In this document: one piece after another, positions 47,724 to 59,212 of the stretch | How the letters are laid out: each line of letters begins with the position of its first letter | Position numbering within the stretch: position 1 is the first letter of the stretch | Assembly: GCF_030445035.2 (NCBI RefSeq) | Contig: NC_080678.1 | Span: 117,061,947 to 117,125,946 of the forward strand | Direction: 5' to 3' | Length of the DNA stretch: 64,000 nucleotides | Source: Dasypus novemcinctus | Taxonomy: Eukaryota > Chordata > Mammalia > Cingulata > Dasypodidae | The notes under the pieces: model-generated | What the model was told of the DNA's origin: nothing | The model's database searches: none | What the model saw: the letters and a program-made list of their open reading frames with translations, nothing else | Program-made: the position numbers and the translations under genes

Positions 47724-49979
47724 GTGAGTAAATGCTGCAGGCTCCTCTGGGCTTCGGCAAGTGTGCTTTTCATACAACAATTTTTATAGATACACTTGAC
47801 CTGGAAACCTCTTAAAAAGATTTAAATCTCCCTAACAATGAAAGAAACATGATTAAAATGAAATGTGATTTTCTTGTTTTGTTCCCCCTCAGGTGGCTAA
47901 GGGCTAAAATAAACAACGACACTCACTGGGAGAGCCAGTTGATACAGTCTTTCTAGAGCACTTAGGAATAGATATCAAAAGCCTTAAAAATGTCCAGGTC
48001 CTTGTGGCCCTGTCATTTTACCTGGGTTGTTACTTATCTGCAGGTCACAAAAGTTCATGCTTATGGAGGTTCCATAGAGCATTATTTGTAACAGTGGACA
48101 TTTGGGAGCAAACCGAGTGTCCCAAACTATAAGACTAGTTAAATAAATCTTAGCACATATACATAATTTAGACATTGAAATCAGTTTTCAGAGAAGGATG
48201 ACGTGTGAAAGTGTACATGACATAATGTTAAGTGAGGAAAGGTGACTCATGGGACGGTATCTGATGAAACTTTCTGCAGTGGTGAAATGTTCTTTAGCTG
48301 TGATGTCCCATATCTCAGACTGTTGTACACTTGAAGATGGCTAGTGCAATTGAGATAATGAACTTTAAATTTTATTTCATTTTAATTAAATGATGGTAAA
48401 ATTTAAATGGGCACAGGTGGCCACTGTATTAGACCTTACAGGTACCATTGACTTGTGATATCAATTTGGTTAATATTAATGGGTTAGAAATTAAGAAACA
48501 AAGAAGACAGAAATGAACTGCCTACAAATGGTTTTTTGTGTTGCCTTTGTGAGCTGGGCTTGCAGGCATAATCACTTCCCCTCCTTTGTATGGGTCAGTA
48601 TTTATCAAACTTTCTGCAAGGAGTGTGCATCACTGGTATAACTAGGAAGGCGATGAGTCCTTTAAACATGATCGTGCCACCCCTGCAAGTAGTCCATATT
48701 TATTAAGCACTTCGGAAGTGCTTTGAAACAGTTTACTACTGTGATTGCTCCTTTTCCCAGGTGTTGTGCTAAGTACTTTGCATGAATTATCTCATTTAAT
48801 TATCAAGCAGCCTGGTGAGGTAGGTACCGGCCCTTAAAGGATGAGCAGACTGAAGCTCGGAGAAGTCCAGTAATGTGCCCGCTGGCTGAGGTTTGAACCT
48901 GTGCCTCTCTGATTGCACTGCCTGTTCCCTTCACCCCTGCAATATAACCCTTCTTCACTTGCCAGGGTGGACATTCAGGCCAGGGAGCCAGGCTTTGCGT
49001 GCCGGCGTTCTCACATTTAGCTCATCATCTCTAAGCTTGGCTTCTTCTGTTACAAAAGAGAATGATATAACACATCGGGTGACACCCTTGATAGTCGCTG
49101 TGGGCTCCCCTGGCCTGCAGAATGTGCATCACTGGGAGCTTGCTTCGAATGCAGATTCTCAGGCCTGTGCCAGACCTACTGAACCAACACCTGCACTTTT
49201 AAAAGAAACCCAGGTAATTTGGATGCGCGTGAGCATGCGAGAATCCAATAGACTCATGCAGGGGTGCTGAGGAGCCGCGTCACTCAGGGAGACTCATTTC
49301 CCCTCTCTGAGCCTCAGTTTCCTCATTTGAGCGGCTCTGCCCTTCCCATAATGTAGGGTTCCATCCAGGGGGACGGTGCGTGTCATGCTGCAAGGTTGGT
49401 GTCTGCGGGCCGTGCTCAGTGAGAGCAGGAGCAGCGGCTCCGTTCCGGCTCACGGAGATCTTGCTCGGGTGTGCCAGCTCCCATGGGAGCTCTACCACTG
49501 GGTCCCATGGTCTGAGCATTTGGCTGCAGAACCTAACTCAGAAAACAAAATGAAAAAAGGATCTTAGGTGGCAGACTATTTGCACAGAACCAGATAAATC
49601 CATGAGCATTTCATTGAAACCACAGGGTGGCAGTGCCAAGATGTTTCTAGGGAGTTGGGGATGATGAATGTAAATTAATTATACCTGACTTACCTGCCCC
49701 TGCTGAGGTGCCGTGGGTAAAAGACCATGAATATTGCTTTTACAGCCTGATTTCAGGGAGTGTAAAATATTTATAAAGATTTCACAGGCTCACTTGGGCA
49801 ATTAGTCCTTCTAAGCCTATTTTGCTCATAATATACTGTTTTCCCAAGCAGCAGATTTTACCACCATGAGACTTCAGGAATCTAACATTTGCATCACAAA
49901 GGACTATTTTAGACCATTTTTCCTGGGTTTTAAAAGATTTCTTCATATTAGAAACTCTCTGTAGGCACCACTTTCAATG

Positions 49980-50815
49980 ATTGCATCCAGCCGAGCACTG
50001 GTCACCTCCGTCTCGTGGCCCCATGCTGTCCTCAGGCTCAGTGTGGCCACACAACCTGCTCCAACCACCTCCCTCCACCAGGATGGCCTTGTTCGAATGG
50101 GACCCCCCACCACCCTGTAGGAAATGGGGAGGGTCTGGACCTGCGCCCTCTCCTCCCAGCCCACCTCCCCAGGTCTTCCCTAGTGGGCATGGCCCCTGCA
50201 GTCCATCCTTGCCCCAGTCTTCAGAGTGGCCTTGGAAAAGACCAGTCCGGTAGTGTCGTTCCCCTGCTGAATGTCTGTCGGTGGCTCTCGGTTGTCTGCA
50301 GAGACCAGCCCACGCCTCTGGAAGACTCCTCGCCGTCCGGCCCCAGCCCTGACTTACGTCTTCCCCTGACCCCTCTCTCTGCTCTCTGTCTGCACCACAG
50401 CCGGCCTGCAGGCTGCTGACCCCACGTGGACATCTCAGGTTCTGCGCCTTGGTGCTCAGAGGTGCCTCTGCCTGCAGCATGGGTCCTGCCTTCTTCCAGG
50501 CTCAGACCTCCAAGAGCAGCCCGACACCTCAAGACCAAGTTCAAGGGCAGCCTCCCACTGGAAGCCCTCCCTGATTGACTGTCCTACACTCCCTTGCCAG
50601 CCGGAGCCAACCACTCCCTTGTTTGGGTAGACCTGCGGTAGCCTGCCGTTTGCATGGGTCGATACATCTAACTTCAGTCCACAGCAGACCGGGAGTCCCT
50701 TGAAGACAGGGCCACCTCCTGCTGCCTTTACAGCCCAGCAGGGAGCAGGCGTGTGTCAAATGGGAATGAATGAATGAATGAATGAATGAATGAATGAATG
50801 ATTTGTGTGGGAATT
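49980..50815 (+). mobile_element. L2 3' end
   Basis: The order of phrases (gctgaatgtctgtcggtggc, then gaagccctccctgattgac, then ttgaagacagggcc) follows the L2 consensus as I recall it, ending in gaatgaatgaat. Boundaries approximate. Confidence 0.6.
50764..50801. repeat. (GAAT)n microsatellite at the L2 end
   Basis: About nine perfect tetranucleotide units. Confidence 0.95.
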
Positions 50816-52922
50816 CAACATGTGCTTAACCATTCCTTGTTTTTAGATATTTCATTTACTTTTGGTTTTGCAATATTGTCAGTGTACTGAGATACACTTC
50901 CTTGGAAAAGAGGTTTTTCTATGCCTTATATTGTTTCTTTAAGCTCGAGCTCAGAAGTGTCATTATCAGGTACAAGAGCATGGAAATTTTCAAGAGCCCT
51001 AATTTCCTGAGTGCCATTCCCATGCCTAGTATCCTCGAGCCTGCTTCCTTGCATCCTTGCTGGAAAAGATATTACCATGTTTATCTTTGTTCATTTGATG
51101 GGTGAAAACGGTTTGCTACTGTGGCTTTATTTTGCATCTCTGATGGTTGAGTAGTTGAACATTTTCTAAATGGTTTCTTAGCCATTCTTCTGTGAGTTGT
51201 CTCAACAAGCATATTACTTTATAGCTCTGTTTGGATTCCTGGGGAGAGAGAAAAACCACCGAGCTTTGACAAGGGTGTAATTTCTGGAATAAATTAGGCA
51301 GGTTCTGTCCCTGGGCAGAGCAGGTCCTGTCGGTCTTTCTCGGTCCTTTTGGGGGGGCGTCCCTTAAGCCCCTCCCGTGAGTCGAGTGGCTGCAGCACGC
51401 TGTGGGCTCAGGGGGCTGCCCGGGGTCTCTGCCTCCCATCCCCTCAGCCCCTGTGACTCCCACACCTTGAAAAGCTGGGACTCACCTGGACTTTGGTCCT
51501 CACAGTCCAGGCTGAGCTAGACACTCGGGGCCTGCTTCCGGGGTGCCATGTCTCAGCCACAAGTCCCCCGTGGTCTGTGAACAGATAATGCCCACTCCCT
51601 TCGGCTGGGTGGCAGCTTTGGGGTGTCCTTGATGACCCATCTTTCCACTCCTGAAGGGATTCTCAAGCTCTCCTTTACTTGTTTCTCCGCTCTCGTACCT
51701 GCCAGCTGAGCCTGCTCTGACTGCCCACCCAACCGATGCCCACCAGAGGCCTGACAGCACCAGCAGCCCCTGGCCCACTCCTCGCCCCTCAGCTCTTACA
51801 GAGCCCTGCTTGGGGCAGAGGAGGTGACGTTGAAGGCAGGACCCCAGCACACTCATGTCCTCCCCCGCCCCAGTCTCCATCCTGACCCCCGGGCTTCTGC
51901 CTCAGTCTCCTGATTGCTCTCCTGGTTGGGGACAGAGCCTCCCTCTCCCTCCTCCATGACCTCAGGGAATGCCCCTCCCCTAGGGACAGCCCCTTCTTCT
52001 TGTACCCCCAACCTCTAGGCAAAGCCTCACCCCATCCAGCCAAATCTCCGAGCTGAGCCCCGGCACCATCATCTCTGCCCAGAGCACCCCACAGTGGCCC
52101 TGCGGCTATCACTGTCCCCCACGTCTGAGCTTCAGGTCCCATCCTTCTGTCCCTCTGGGCCCAGGCCACCTGCACTTGCCTCCAACTGACCCATTGTGCT
52201 ACTGGCATGGTCTTCGTGTCCTCAGCTCCTCTGTGGAGTCAGCAGGCCTGGGCGTGACTCCTGGATCACCACTCACTAGCTGTTTGGGGGATTTATTAGC
52301 TGACAGTTCTGAGGCTGTGAAAACACCTACAAAAAGGCCCCATCGGGCGATGCTCTCTTCCTAAAGACCAGCTGCTCCTGGGCTCCTCTGCCACGTGGCC
52401 AGGCACATGGTGGCGTCTGCTGAGCTCTCCCTTCCCTTCCAGCTTCGTTGCTCCAGCTCCTCATGCTCGTGGCTTTCTCTCTCTGTTCCTGTGGCTAATT
52501 CCTCGTGTTTCTCTCTCTTCATCCTGTTCATAAAGGACTCCAGGAAGAGGATTAAGACCCACCCTGGGTCATGCTGTACTGAGGCAACCTAATCAAAAGA
52601 AGTTCCCCCCACCATAGGCGCACGCCCCAGGAATGGATGAGCTTTAAGAACATAATTTTCTGGGGACCAAAAAAAGCCTCAAACTAGCACACCAGCCTTG
52701 GATCCTTGAGTGAGCTATTCACGTGCTGTTAGCCTCATGTTTGCACATCTGTAAAATGGGCAGATTATTCCCTAGCTATGGAGGGGTCACATGAGGATTA
52801 AATGAATCAAAGCAGATAACCGCCCAGACTTGCGCTTCTGTGCCTTGCTGCTTACCCACCCTACCTGAGTCACAATCCCCTAAGACCTTGTGCATGCAGA
52901 AAGCTCACAAGAAGTGCTTTTT

Positions 52923-53350
52923 TATTTATTTATCTATTTATTTTTAAATACTTTTTAAAAATTTATTTCTGTCCCCTTCCACGCCTGCCCCCCCCCCACC
53001 AGTTGTCTGCTCTCTGTGGCCATTTGCTTTGTGTTCTTCTGTGTCCGTTTGTGTCAGCGGCACCCGGAATCTGTGTCTCATTTTGTTGCATCATCTTGCC
53101 CCATCAGCTCTCCATGTGTGAAGCACCACAACTGGGCAGGCTGTGCTTTTTTTGTGCTGGGTGGTTCTCCTTACGGGGTGCACTCCTTGTGCATGGGGCT
53201 CCCCTACATATGCATGGCAGGGCACTCCTTGTGCGCATCAGCATTGTGCATGGGCCAGCTCATCACACAGGTCAGGAGGCCCTGGGTTTGAACCCTGCAC
53301 CTCCCATGTGGTAGGTGGATGCCCTATCTGTTGAGCCAAATCTCCTTTCC
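52923..53350 (-). mobile_element. DAS SINE, full length, perfect target-site duplication
   Basis: T-rich tail left, body, tRNA-like head right (gtttgaaccctgcacctccc). AGAAGTGCTTTTT at 52910-52922 is repeated at 53351-53363. Younger than the other reverse copies by its intact flanks. Confidence 0.92.
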
Positions 53351-53499
53351 AGAAGTGCTTTTTAAAGGCTAGAGTTTTCAGTGGGCAAGCCCTGGCAACC
53401 AACTGGACACCACTGGAGGGAAGAGACGTTTCTGTGTGAGGGGTTAATGCCCACAGAAGTCCTTGCAGTGTAGATGCTGCAGTGTGTTTGATGCACACA

Positions 53500-53665
53500 A
53501 CTGCACACATATCCATGTGTACACGTACACACAAAAGTATATGCATATACACATGCATATATGTGCACACATGTGTGCATACATTCTCACACGTGCACCA
53601 CACACGCATTCACACACATGTTCATGTATATACACACATGCTCACACACACACTTGCACACTCTG
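53500..53665. repeat. CA-rich alternating purine-pyrimidine repeat
   Basis: Imperfect cacaca, tgcatata and acatgcatatatg units. The alternating pattern favours Z-DNA, and internal palindromes allow small cruciforms. ORFs rich in His/Thr here are artefacts. Confidence 0.85.
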
Positions 53666-54515
53666 AAAACTGGAGCTACCTAAGCGCCTTGTGCTCAAAC
53701 ATTCCTTCCTGCTCTGTCTCAGCAGGGAGCAGATGGTCGAACCATAATCATCGTTTTTCTTTTTAGAAGAACAAACTTGGCTTGGTGTGAAGTCTGGTTA
53801 TTTTAAGGGTTCTATCAATCAAATCCCAATTTCTCCTTCATGTTAATCATGTGAAGAGTGAATCGCAAGAGTCCCCTGCATCTATCGTACTGAGTTGAGG
53901 AATTCACCGGGGTCATTGGTTAACCTTTAGGCATGGAGGGACAAAGGGCAAACGTGTCCAAGCTGGGAGACCTGACACATCTCGCAGGTATTTGTATTTG
54001 AAAAAATGGGAATCCCAGCTTAAATGTCATTGCCAGGGCAACCAATGGGCCCACTGAGCCGTGTAGCTATCAAGGATTATGTCCCAGAGGACAGAGCCTC
54101 ATCTCAGGAGCCCAAGTGGTTTGAAACCTCATTTGTCACCCAGAGAAGTGTTTGCAAGGATGGTTTTGTAAAGGCGAGGAGCAGAAGGGGTGGCCGCAGT
54201 TCATTTCCATGCAGGCGTCCGCGGGGAGCTGAGGGATCCTCACTCCCATGAGGGCTTCGGGTAGCCCCGCGCGTCCAGTCCCGCAGCTCCTGGGGAGGAC
54301 GGCCATGTGCCTCTGCCTTCTCTCCCTGAGATCTCTGTACTGGCATGTGCTAGTTAGGAGGACGGGCATTCTCGGGGCCAATCAGAAGAGTCCCATGAGC
54401 TAGTGGGAAGGGAAGGGGGAGCGGAGCGGGGCGTGAGTGGGCTGTCGCTGTCCCCGCACAGCAGAAGCAGACCTCCCCCATGTGTGTTTGTTTGCTTTTC
54501 CCTCCCCCAATCCAG

Positions 54516-54714
54516 ACCTCAGCAAGTCTGTGCAAATGGCCAGCGTGAATGCTGCCCCCCTGGGGGGGCCCATGCCTGCGAGTTGGATTCAGAGACTCTT
54601 GAGCTCAGGAAATGCGCTGTTTGCACGTGGGCTCGAAGATGCCGAGGGAGGCCGGCCCTGCACATCCCTGGACGCCTTCAACCTGGACAGTGGTGGGGAC
54701 GGAGTCAGAGGCAG
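54516..54714 (+). CDS. FRMPD2: FRMPD2 exon, FERM-PDZ1 linker
   Basis: Acceptor ttttccctcccccaatccag and donor GGCAG|GTGGGT. Open reading: DLSKSVQMASVNAAPLGG, then WIQRLLSSGNALF and DAFNLDSGGDGVRG. It matches the linker after the FERM domain in order and length as I recall it. It starts with two bases completing a codon and ends in phase 2, exactly as the next exon needs. No lesion seen. Confidence 0.85.
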
Positions 54715-56890
54715 GTGGGTTTGTGCCTCTGTTGCCTGGGTGCGGTCACCCCTCGGGCTGAAGTGTGGTTTGCTGGCCTGGCGGGGGAGCGGCCGTGGCA
54801 GGCCAAGCCGCTGCCCCCATAATAGGGTGGCTGGTCGGACTCACCGCCACCCCTGAAGGGAGCTCGGCATGGGCGCAGAGTGCCCTCGGGTCTCCCCTTC
54901 TCGGCAGCCATGCTTCCGCGGTCGCCCCTCCTCCCGGATGGCGCCACACAATGCCTGTGGGGCGGCACCCTTCTTCTTCTTTCTCCCTGCGCAGGTGCAG
55001 GGTGGAAAAATCCAGTCTGCCCTTTTCCCTCCCCCGACAGCAGCAACAGCCAGGCGTGGGTGGAAAAATCCAGTCTGCCCTCTTCCCTTCCCCCGACAGC
55101 CGCAACAGCCAGGTGTGGGCGGGAAACTCCAGTCTGCCCTCCACCCCAGCAACAGTAGCCACCAATCCCTAAACCCTGCCCCTTCCCCCAGCAACAGCGA
55201 CGGCCAATCCCTAACCACCACCCCTCCCCCGTCCAGTACTGCCCACTGACCTTTCTCCGGCAACCAATCAGAACAGGGCGTGGCTTCGACCAATCAGCCT
55301 TCCCCAGCCCCTATAAAACTGTTGCCTCTCCCTCAATAAAGTTGGACTTGCGTGTTTACCTTGTCTCCGCGGTAGTTCTTCTGCCATGCGCCCTCCAGTC
55401 CTGAGAGCCCCCGACAAGGGCCTGGCCTCCCTTGTCCCCAGTTCGTCGCCTGCTTCTCCGGGCGACCCCTTTGTCGCCGGCTTTGCTGGGCGACCCCGTC
55501 AGCCGAACTGCGCAACCCCTGTGAGACCGACCCCTCGTCCCAAGTGGGACCAACCCCTCGTCCGCAGCCAGACCCCACCTCTACCGACCGAGCAAGCCAT
55601 CGCACCTGGGCCCCAAACGCCCATGTGTTTGGCATGCTGGGGTGATCAGCACCTGAAGGAATTGTTTAAAGGGGGTCTGATGTCTAGGGAAGGTATAAAT
55701 CACTGGGGTAGCCAACTGTCAACTCACTCTGCAGAGCTTTAGTGAAGGCTGGGAGTTGTTTTATGCTCAACACAAACAAGCACTGCATCCCATCACCCCT
55801 ACTACCTTACCCCTATCTTTTGGTGAAAAAAGAACTAGGTGGTGCTATGCAATAGAAGAGGAAGAAACGAATGAGTTGCATTAAGTCTTTTTGGTCTTAT
55901 CATGAGCTGGGTATGGTTCTAGTCACTTCTGTACACCACCTACTAATTGGACCCTAGGATCCCTGTGAATCTGCTTCTGTTGTATTAACCACTGCATGGA
56001 GGAGGAAACTGAGGGGTTGGGATTTGAACCCATGCAGTGAACTCCAGACCCTGTGTCCCAAATATTTGCACTATGCTATCTCACCTATCAGCGTACTACT
56101 TGTTATTGAATTTATACAAGAAAATAATGAGCTCATAAACACAACTTTACACTATAACATGATGATCTGTAATGTTAAAAAAGAGCCTAGAGCCCTACAA
56201 GTTATATAGGTAGTCTGGATTCACAGGCAGCAGGTGACCAATGAAGACGGCTCTCTGAACCATTTCTTCAGGAAAAGTTCTGCATCTGTTTTGGCAATAG
56301 GGCTTGGGTGATTCAGTTGACCCTCAATGCACAGATATCTTAAAGTTATTCTTGGAAAATTATGGCCTAAATTCTATAGGTGCAAATATGCATTGCTACT
56401 GGCTGCAAATGAAATCACTAATAATGAGACAAAACTGTTGGAGTCTCTAATGCTGAGTAACAAACTAGCCTCAAACAAGCGGCTTAAATGACAACCATTT
56501 AGTTACTCTGATCATGATTTTGTGGCTCAGAAATTTGGGCAGGGCTTAACCAAATGGTTCTTCTGCTTCCTGTGGTATAGATGGAGGACTCTTGACACTG
56601 TGCAGGAGGCAGCTGGATTCTTCTGGAGTGTTCTACATGGCTGTCCTCACAAGCCTGGCTCCTTGGTGGGGATGGGGCTGGGGGTGAGCTCAGCTGGGAA
56701 GTAAGACCCTAGAGCTGTCCTTCCCAATGGACTCCTGATAGCCGGAGCTGATCTTCTCACCTGCCAGAGGACGGGGCCTGGGCGGCCTTCCCCAGGCCTC
56801 CATCTGAAATGCCAAGAGCATCTCCTCCCTTGCCTTACCTGGCCTTGTCTCATCTTGCCTCTCCTTGTCTTGTTGGGTTGCTTTCTGCAG
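54715..56890. other. FRMPD2: Intron with an LTR and old repeats
   Basis: Contains the LTR at 54958-55604, MIR-like text around 55930-56060 (aggaaactgaggggttggg), and an old LTR-like segment near 56446-56760. The acceptor tgctttctgcag closes it. Confidence 0.55.
54958..55604 (+). mobile_element. Solo LTR, ERV1-like, with CCAAT/TATA promoter and enhancer repeats
   Basis: Promoter elements in order: three 58-59-base tandem units (about 54995-55160, each with ccagtctgcc), CCAATCA at 55264 and 55290, TATAAAA at 55312-55318 and AATAAA at 55335-55340, then a C-rich R/U5. Proposed ends TG at 54958 and CA at 55603-55604 with flanking CCTG (54954-54957, 55605-55608); these ends could be chance, and the true left end may lie further upstream. 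Sense orientation to FRMPD2. No viral genes. Confidence 0.75.
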
Positions 56891-57021
56891 CCCCTCCACT
56901 GGCCGGGGACAGCTTCAGAGCACCTGTTCAATCCAGAAGCCAAGGACTTCCACCCCTCTCTGTGGGCCGCCAGCTCTGAACGTGTGCACTGATACCGACC
57001 AGGCCGCAGGATCCATTTGGG
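56891..57021 (+). CDS. FRMPD2: FRMPD2 linker exon, possibly extended by a shifted donor
   Basis: Joined to the previous exon it reads GSPSTGRGQLQSTCSIQKPR, then LCGPPALNVCT. Compared with the family, the exon should end at about 56991, where the bases after ACTG are ATACCG instead of GT. The next usable donor is GGG|GTAAAG at 57022, exactly 30 bases later, so phase is kept and ten residues would be added. The reading frame stays open. Confidence 0.75.
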
Positions 57022-58134
57022 GTAAAGGAAACCTTACTCCCGAGGCTTGCTTTAAATCCCTCACTGCCATTTCAGGCTGCTTCCCAAATAATGTCCATAA
57101 TCTTTCTTTTTTTTTTTTTAAATTATTTTCAAAGCGACTTAGAGTTGGGAAGTGCTCTCACAGTCAACGTCTGCCTTTGGCTTGGCAAGTGGCTCTGAGA
57201 TGTGTTAGAGCTTTGGCTGAGAGAACCCCAGTGCTCTGGCCCCTGAAGGAGGAGGGGCAAGGGGGTAGGGGCATGAGTAGGAAAGCGTGGCATCCCTTAG
57301 GGCTGCGGCTCCTCCTGCAGACCCAAGGGGCTGGGGTTGGACTCTTCTCCACCAGGGTTCACCAGCAAACATGTGGAGTAGACAACCGTCCCTGTCTCCG
57401 ACATCCTCCGGCAAGTTTCCAATGAAGGGCAAGGACAAAGACACTCCTTAAGGAGAAGAACTATTTATATGTGGGTTGGATCTGGCAGGCCACCGGGCAC
57501 CTCTTAATCATGAACTGCCTCTGAGCATCCACCGTGGCACCTGGAGGAAGGAGAGGTGCAGAAAGCTCCGCTGTGAGGGAACCCCCTGGGCATTTCTCCA
57601 TGTGCTCTGTCAGCACAGGCATGCCAACTCCCTGCCTCAGCCTGCCTGCCACTCCCCAAGGACTCCTCTGAGGGGGAAGTGCTCCAGGGTGCCCTGGCTG
57701 GCTGCTGGCTGGTGTCACCCCCGATTAGTAGAAGTGAAGGAGGGAAGGCTTTGCTGTCCATCCTGAGCTCCCCATTTGATTTTCACTGGCAGACAGGCAC
57801 CTCTCTGCTCACCTTCTGTGGTTGGTCCAAGTCCAATGCAGAAAACAAAAGCTATAGTAAGTCAGGAAACCACCCTTTCCAGGCCAGCACCCCTGGAGAG
57901 CCCACCCTGCTCCAACCTCTGCTCTTAGACCCCGAAGTCCCTCACACTGATCCAGTAAGGCTAGCCAGAACTGTGTGTTCAATGATCTGTTCCCAGCACT
58001 GTCAGGAGACTAAATTTAAACTCAGTTTGCTCTCAGAGTTTGTTTTCACTTTGTCAAGTACCATTCTCTCTTTTTGTATTAGGTCCCAAATAATTTTGGG
58101 GAAAGCACATGTATTGCTTTGATTCCATCTCTAG
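57022..58134. other. FRMPD2: Intron, no recognised elements
   Basis: Has a poly-T run near 57108-57119 and otherwise unclassified sequence. The acceptor is gattccatctctag. Confidence 0.5.
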
Positions 58135-58227
58135 GCTCACAAAACAACAGGACAAAGAGCTTTCCAGCAGAACTGGATCAGGAAATCATTTGCATGACAC
58201 TGAAGCATGACCCATGCTGTGGCTTTG
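58135..58227 (+). CDS. FRMPD2: FRMPD2 exon, start of PDZ1
   Basis: Reads SQNNRTKSFPAEL, then DQEIICMTLKHDPCCGFG, the first beta strands of PDZ1 including the carboxylate-binding loop leader (GFG). Acceptor ctctag, donor TTTG|GTAAGC (strong). Phase 1 at the end. No internal stop in this frame. Confidence 0.85.
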
Positions 58228-58910
58228 GTAAGCAGCTCCCGGCTGCCCTTGGGTGAGGTTCCATCTTTACACCTGGGCAGGGCGGGCACTTGTCCCTTTT
58301 GACTTTCTATTCTACCTTCCTGTCCTTCCTCTCCCAGTTTGCCTTCTTCAGGGGTCACTTCTGCTTTTCCTCCCTTTCAGTTTCCCCCAAGATCAATGAG
58401 ATTTTAAGGTTAAAGTTTGCCTTTCAGCCTCCATAAGCCTTTGGGTGCATATCTTGAGAATCTAAGTGCAAGATTGGCAAAGGCTTTCTTTCCCCCTAAT
58501 GCCTTTTAACAGCCTTTCTATAGTATAGTTAGCTTCTTAGGGATAGAGAAGAATAATCAATCTTCTCATCTCTTGTTACCACCTTTGAAGATCTTTAAAA
58601 CCACACAAAAAATGAGAAACTGAGACAAGGTGCTGGGTTGAAAAATCAACTCTTTCTAGTTTCTGATGAGCTCCTGGAGCAGAATTGAGCACACCTGGGT
58701 GAGTCGCCTTCCTAGCTTTGGCTGTGCTTGCCCTCATGGTTGTTTATCTAGTTTTCTCCATGTGTTGGGGCAGAGGAAAAAGAGCTTCTTGAGAATTAGA
58801 CACGTGTGTGCAAATATCAGCTATGGCACTTACTGGCTGATGACCCAACATCTCCGAGCTACCAAATTATTACATATCCTCTTAACAAGAAACACTGTCT
58901 TGGATTATAG
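58228..58910. other. FRMPD2: Intron
   Basis: A 683-base intron without recognised elements. It ends in a rather weak acceptor tcttggattatag. Confidence 0.5.
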
Positions 58911-59017
58911 TTTTGTCATGAATGAAGGAGAAGATGTGAGCACAGTGAACTCTGGAATCTTCATCTCTTCTATTATACCTGGTGAACTAGCAGAAAGAGC
59001 TGGAAAGATGAAACCAG
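58911..59017 (+). pseudogene. FRMPD2: FRMPD2 PDZ1 core exon, one base short
   Basis: FVMNEGEDVSTVNS, then GIFISSIIPGELAERAGKMK, the PDZ core. The previous exon ends in phase 1 and this exon supplies only one base before the first Phe codon, where two are needed. The join therefore shifts frame by one: the exon has 107 bases but 108 are required. A lost G at the exon's first position would explain it. Otherwise the codons are conserved, and the donor CCAG|GTATAT is usable. This is the only lesion seen in the PDZ1 exons. Confidence 0.85.
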
Positions 59018-59095
59018 GTATATCTGCTTCGTACACAGCCAGGGATGCTGCTTTAAGGAACTGCCCTTTCTTATTGAGATGCCTTCTTCTTCCAG

Positions 59096-59212
59096 GAGGG
59101 CAGATAGTGGCCTTGAATCACATCGGCCTGGAGGGCTTCGCATTCAACATAGCTGTTAGAATGGTCCAGAACTCTCCGGGCAACCTAGAATTAATGGTTT
59201 CTCAGCCGAAAG
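59096..59212 (+). CDS. FRMPD2: FRMPD2 exon, C-terminal half of PDZ1
   Basis: GGQIVALNHIGLEGFAFN, then AVRMVQNSPGNLELMVSQPK, the alpha-B helix and last strand of PDZ1. Acceptor cttcttccag, donor GAAAG|GTACAT. It is preceded by an intron of only 78 bases (59018-59095). Fully open and strongly conserved. PDZ domains bind C-terminal peptides of membrane partners. Confidence 0.93.

Larger units (their letters stand above)
47724..54515. other. FRMPD2: Intron with MIR, L2, LTR-like sequence, SINE and CA-rich repeat
   Basis: MIR-like sequence lies at 48735-48900 and around 49290-49330. An L2 3' end is at about 49980-50815, ending in (GAAT)n at 50764-50801. An unclassified LTR-like repeat is at about 52285-52690, a reverse DAS SINE at 52923-53350, and a CA/TATGCATA-rich repeat at 53500-53665. 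No exon was recognised. Confidence 0.5.
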
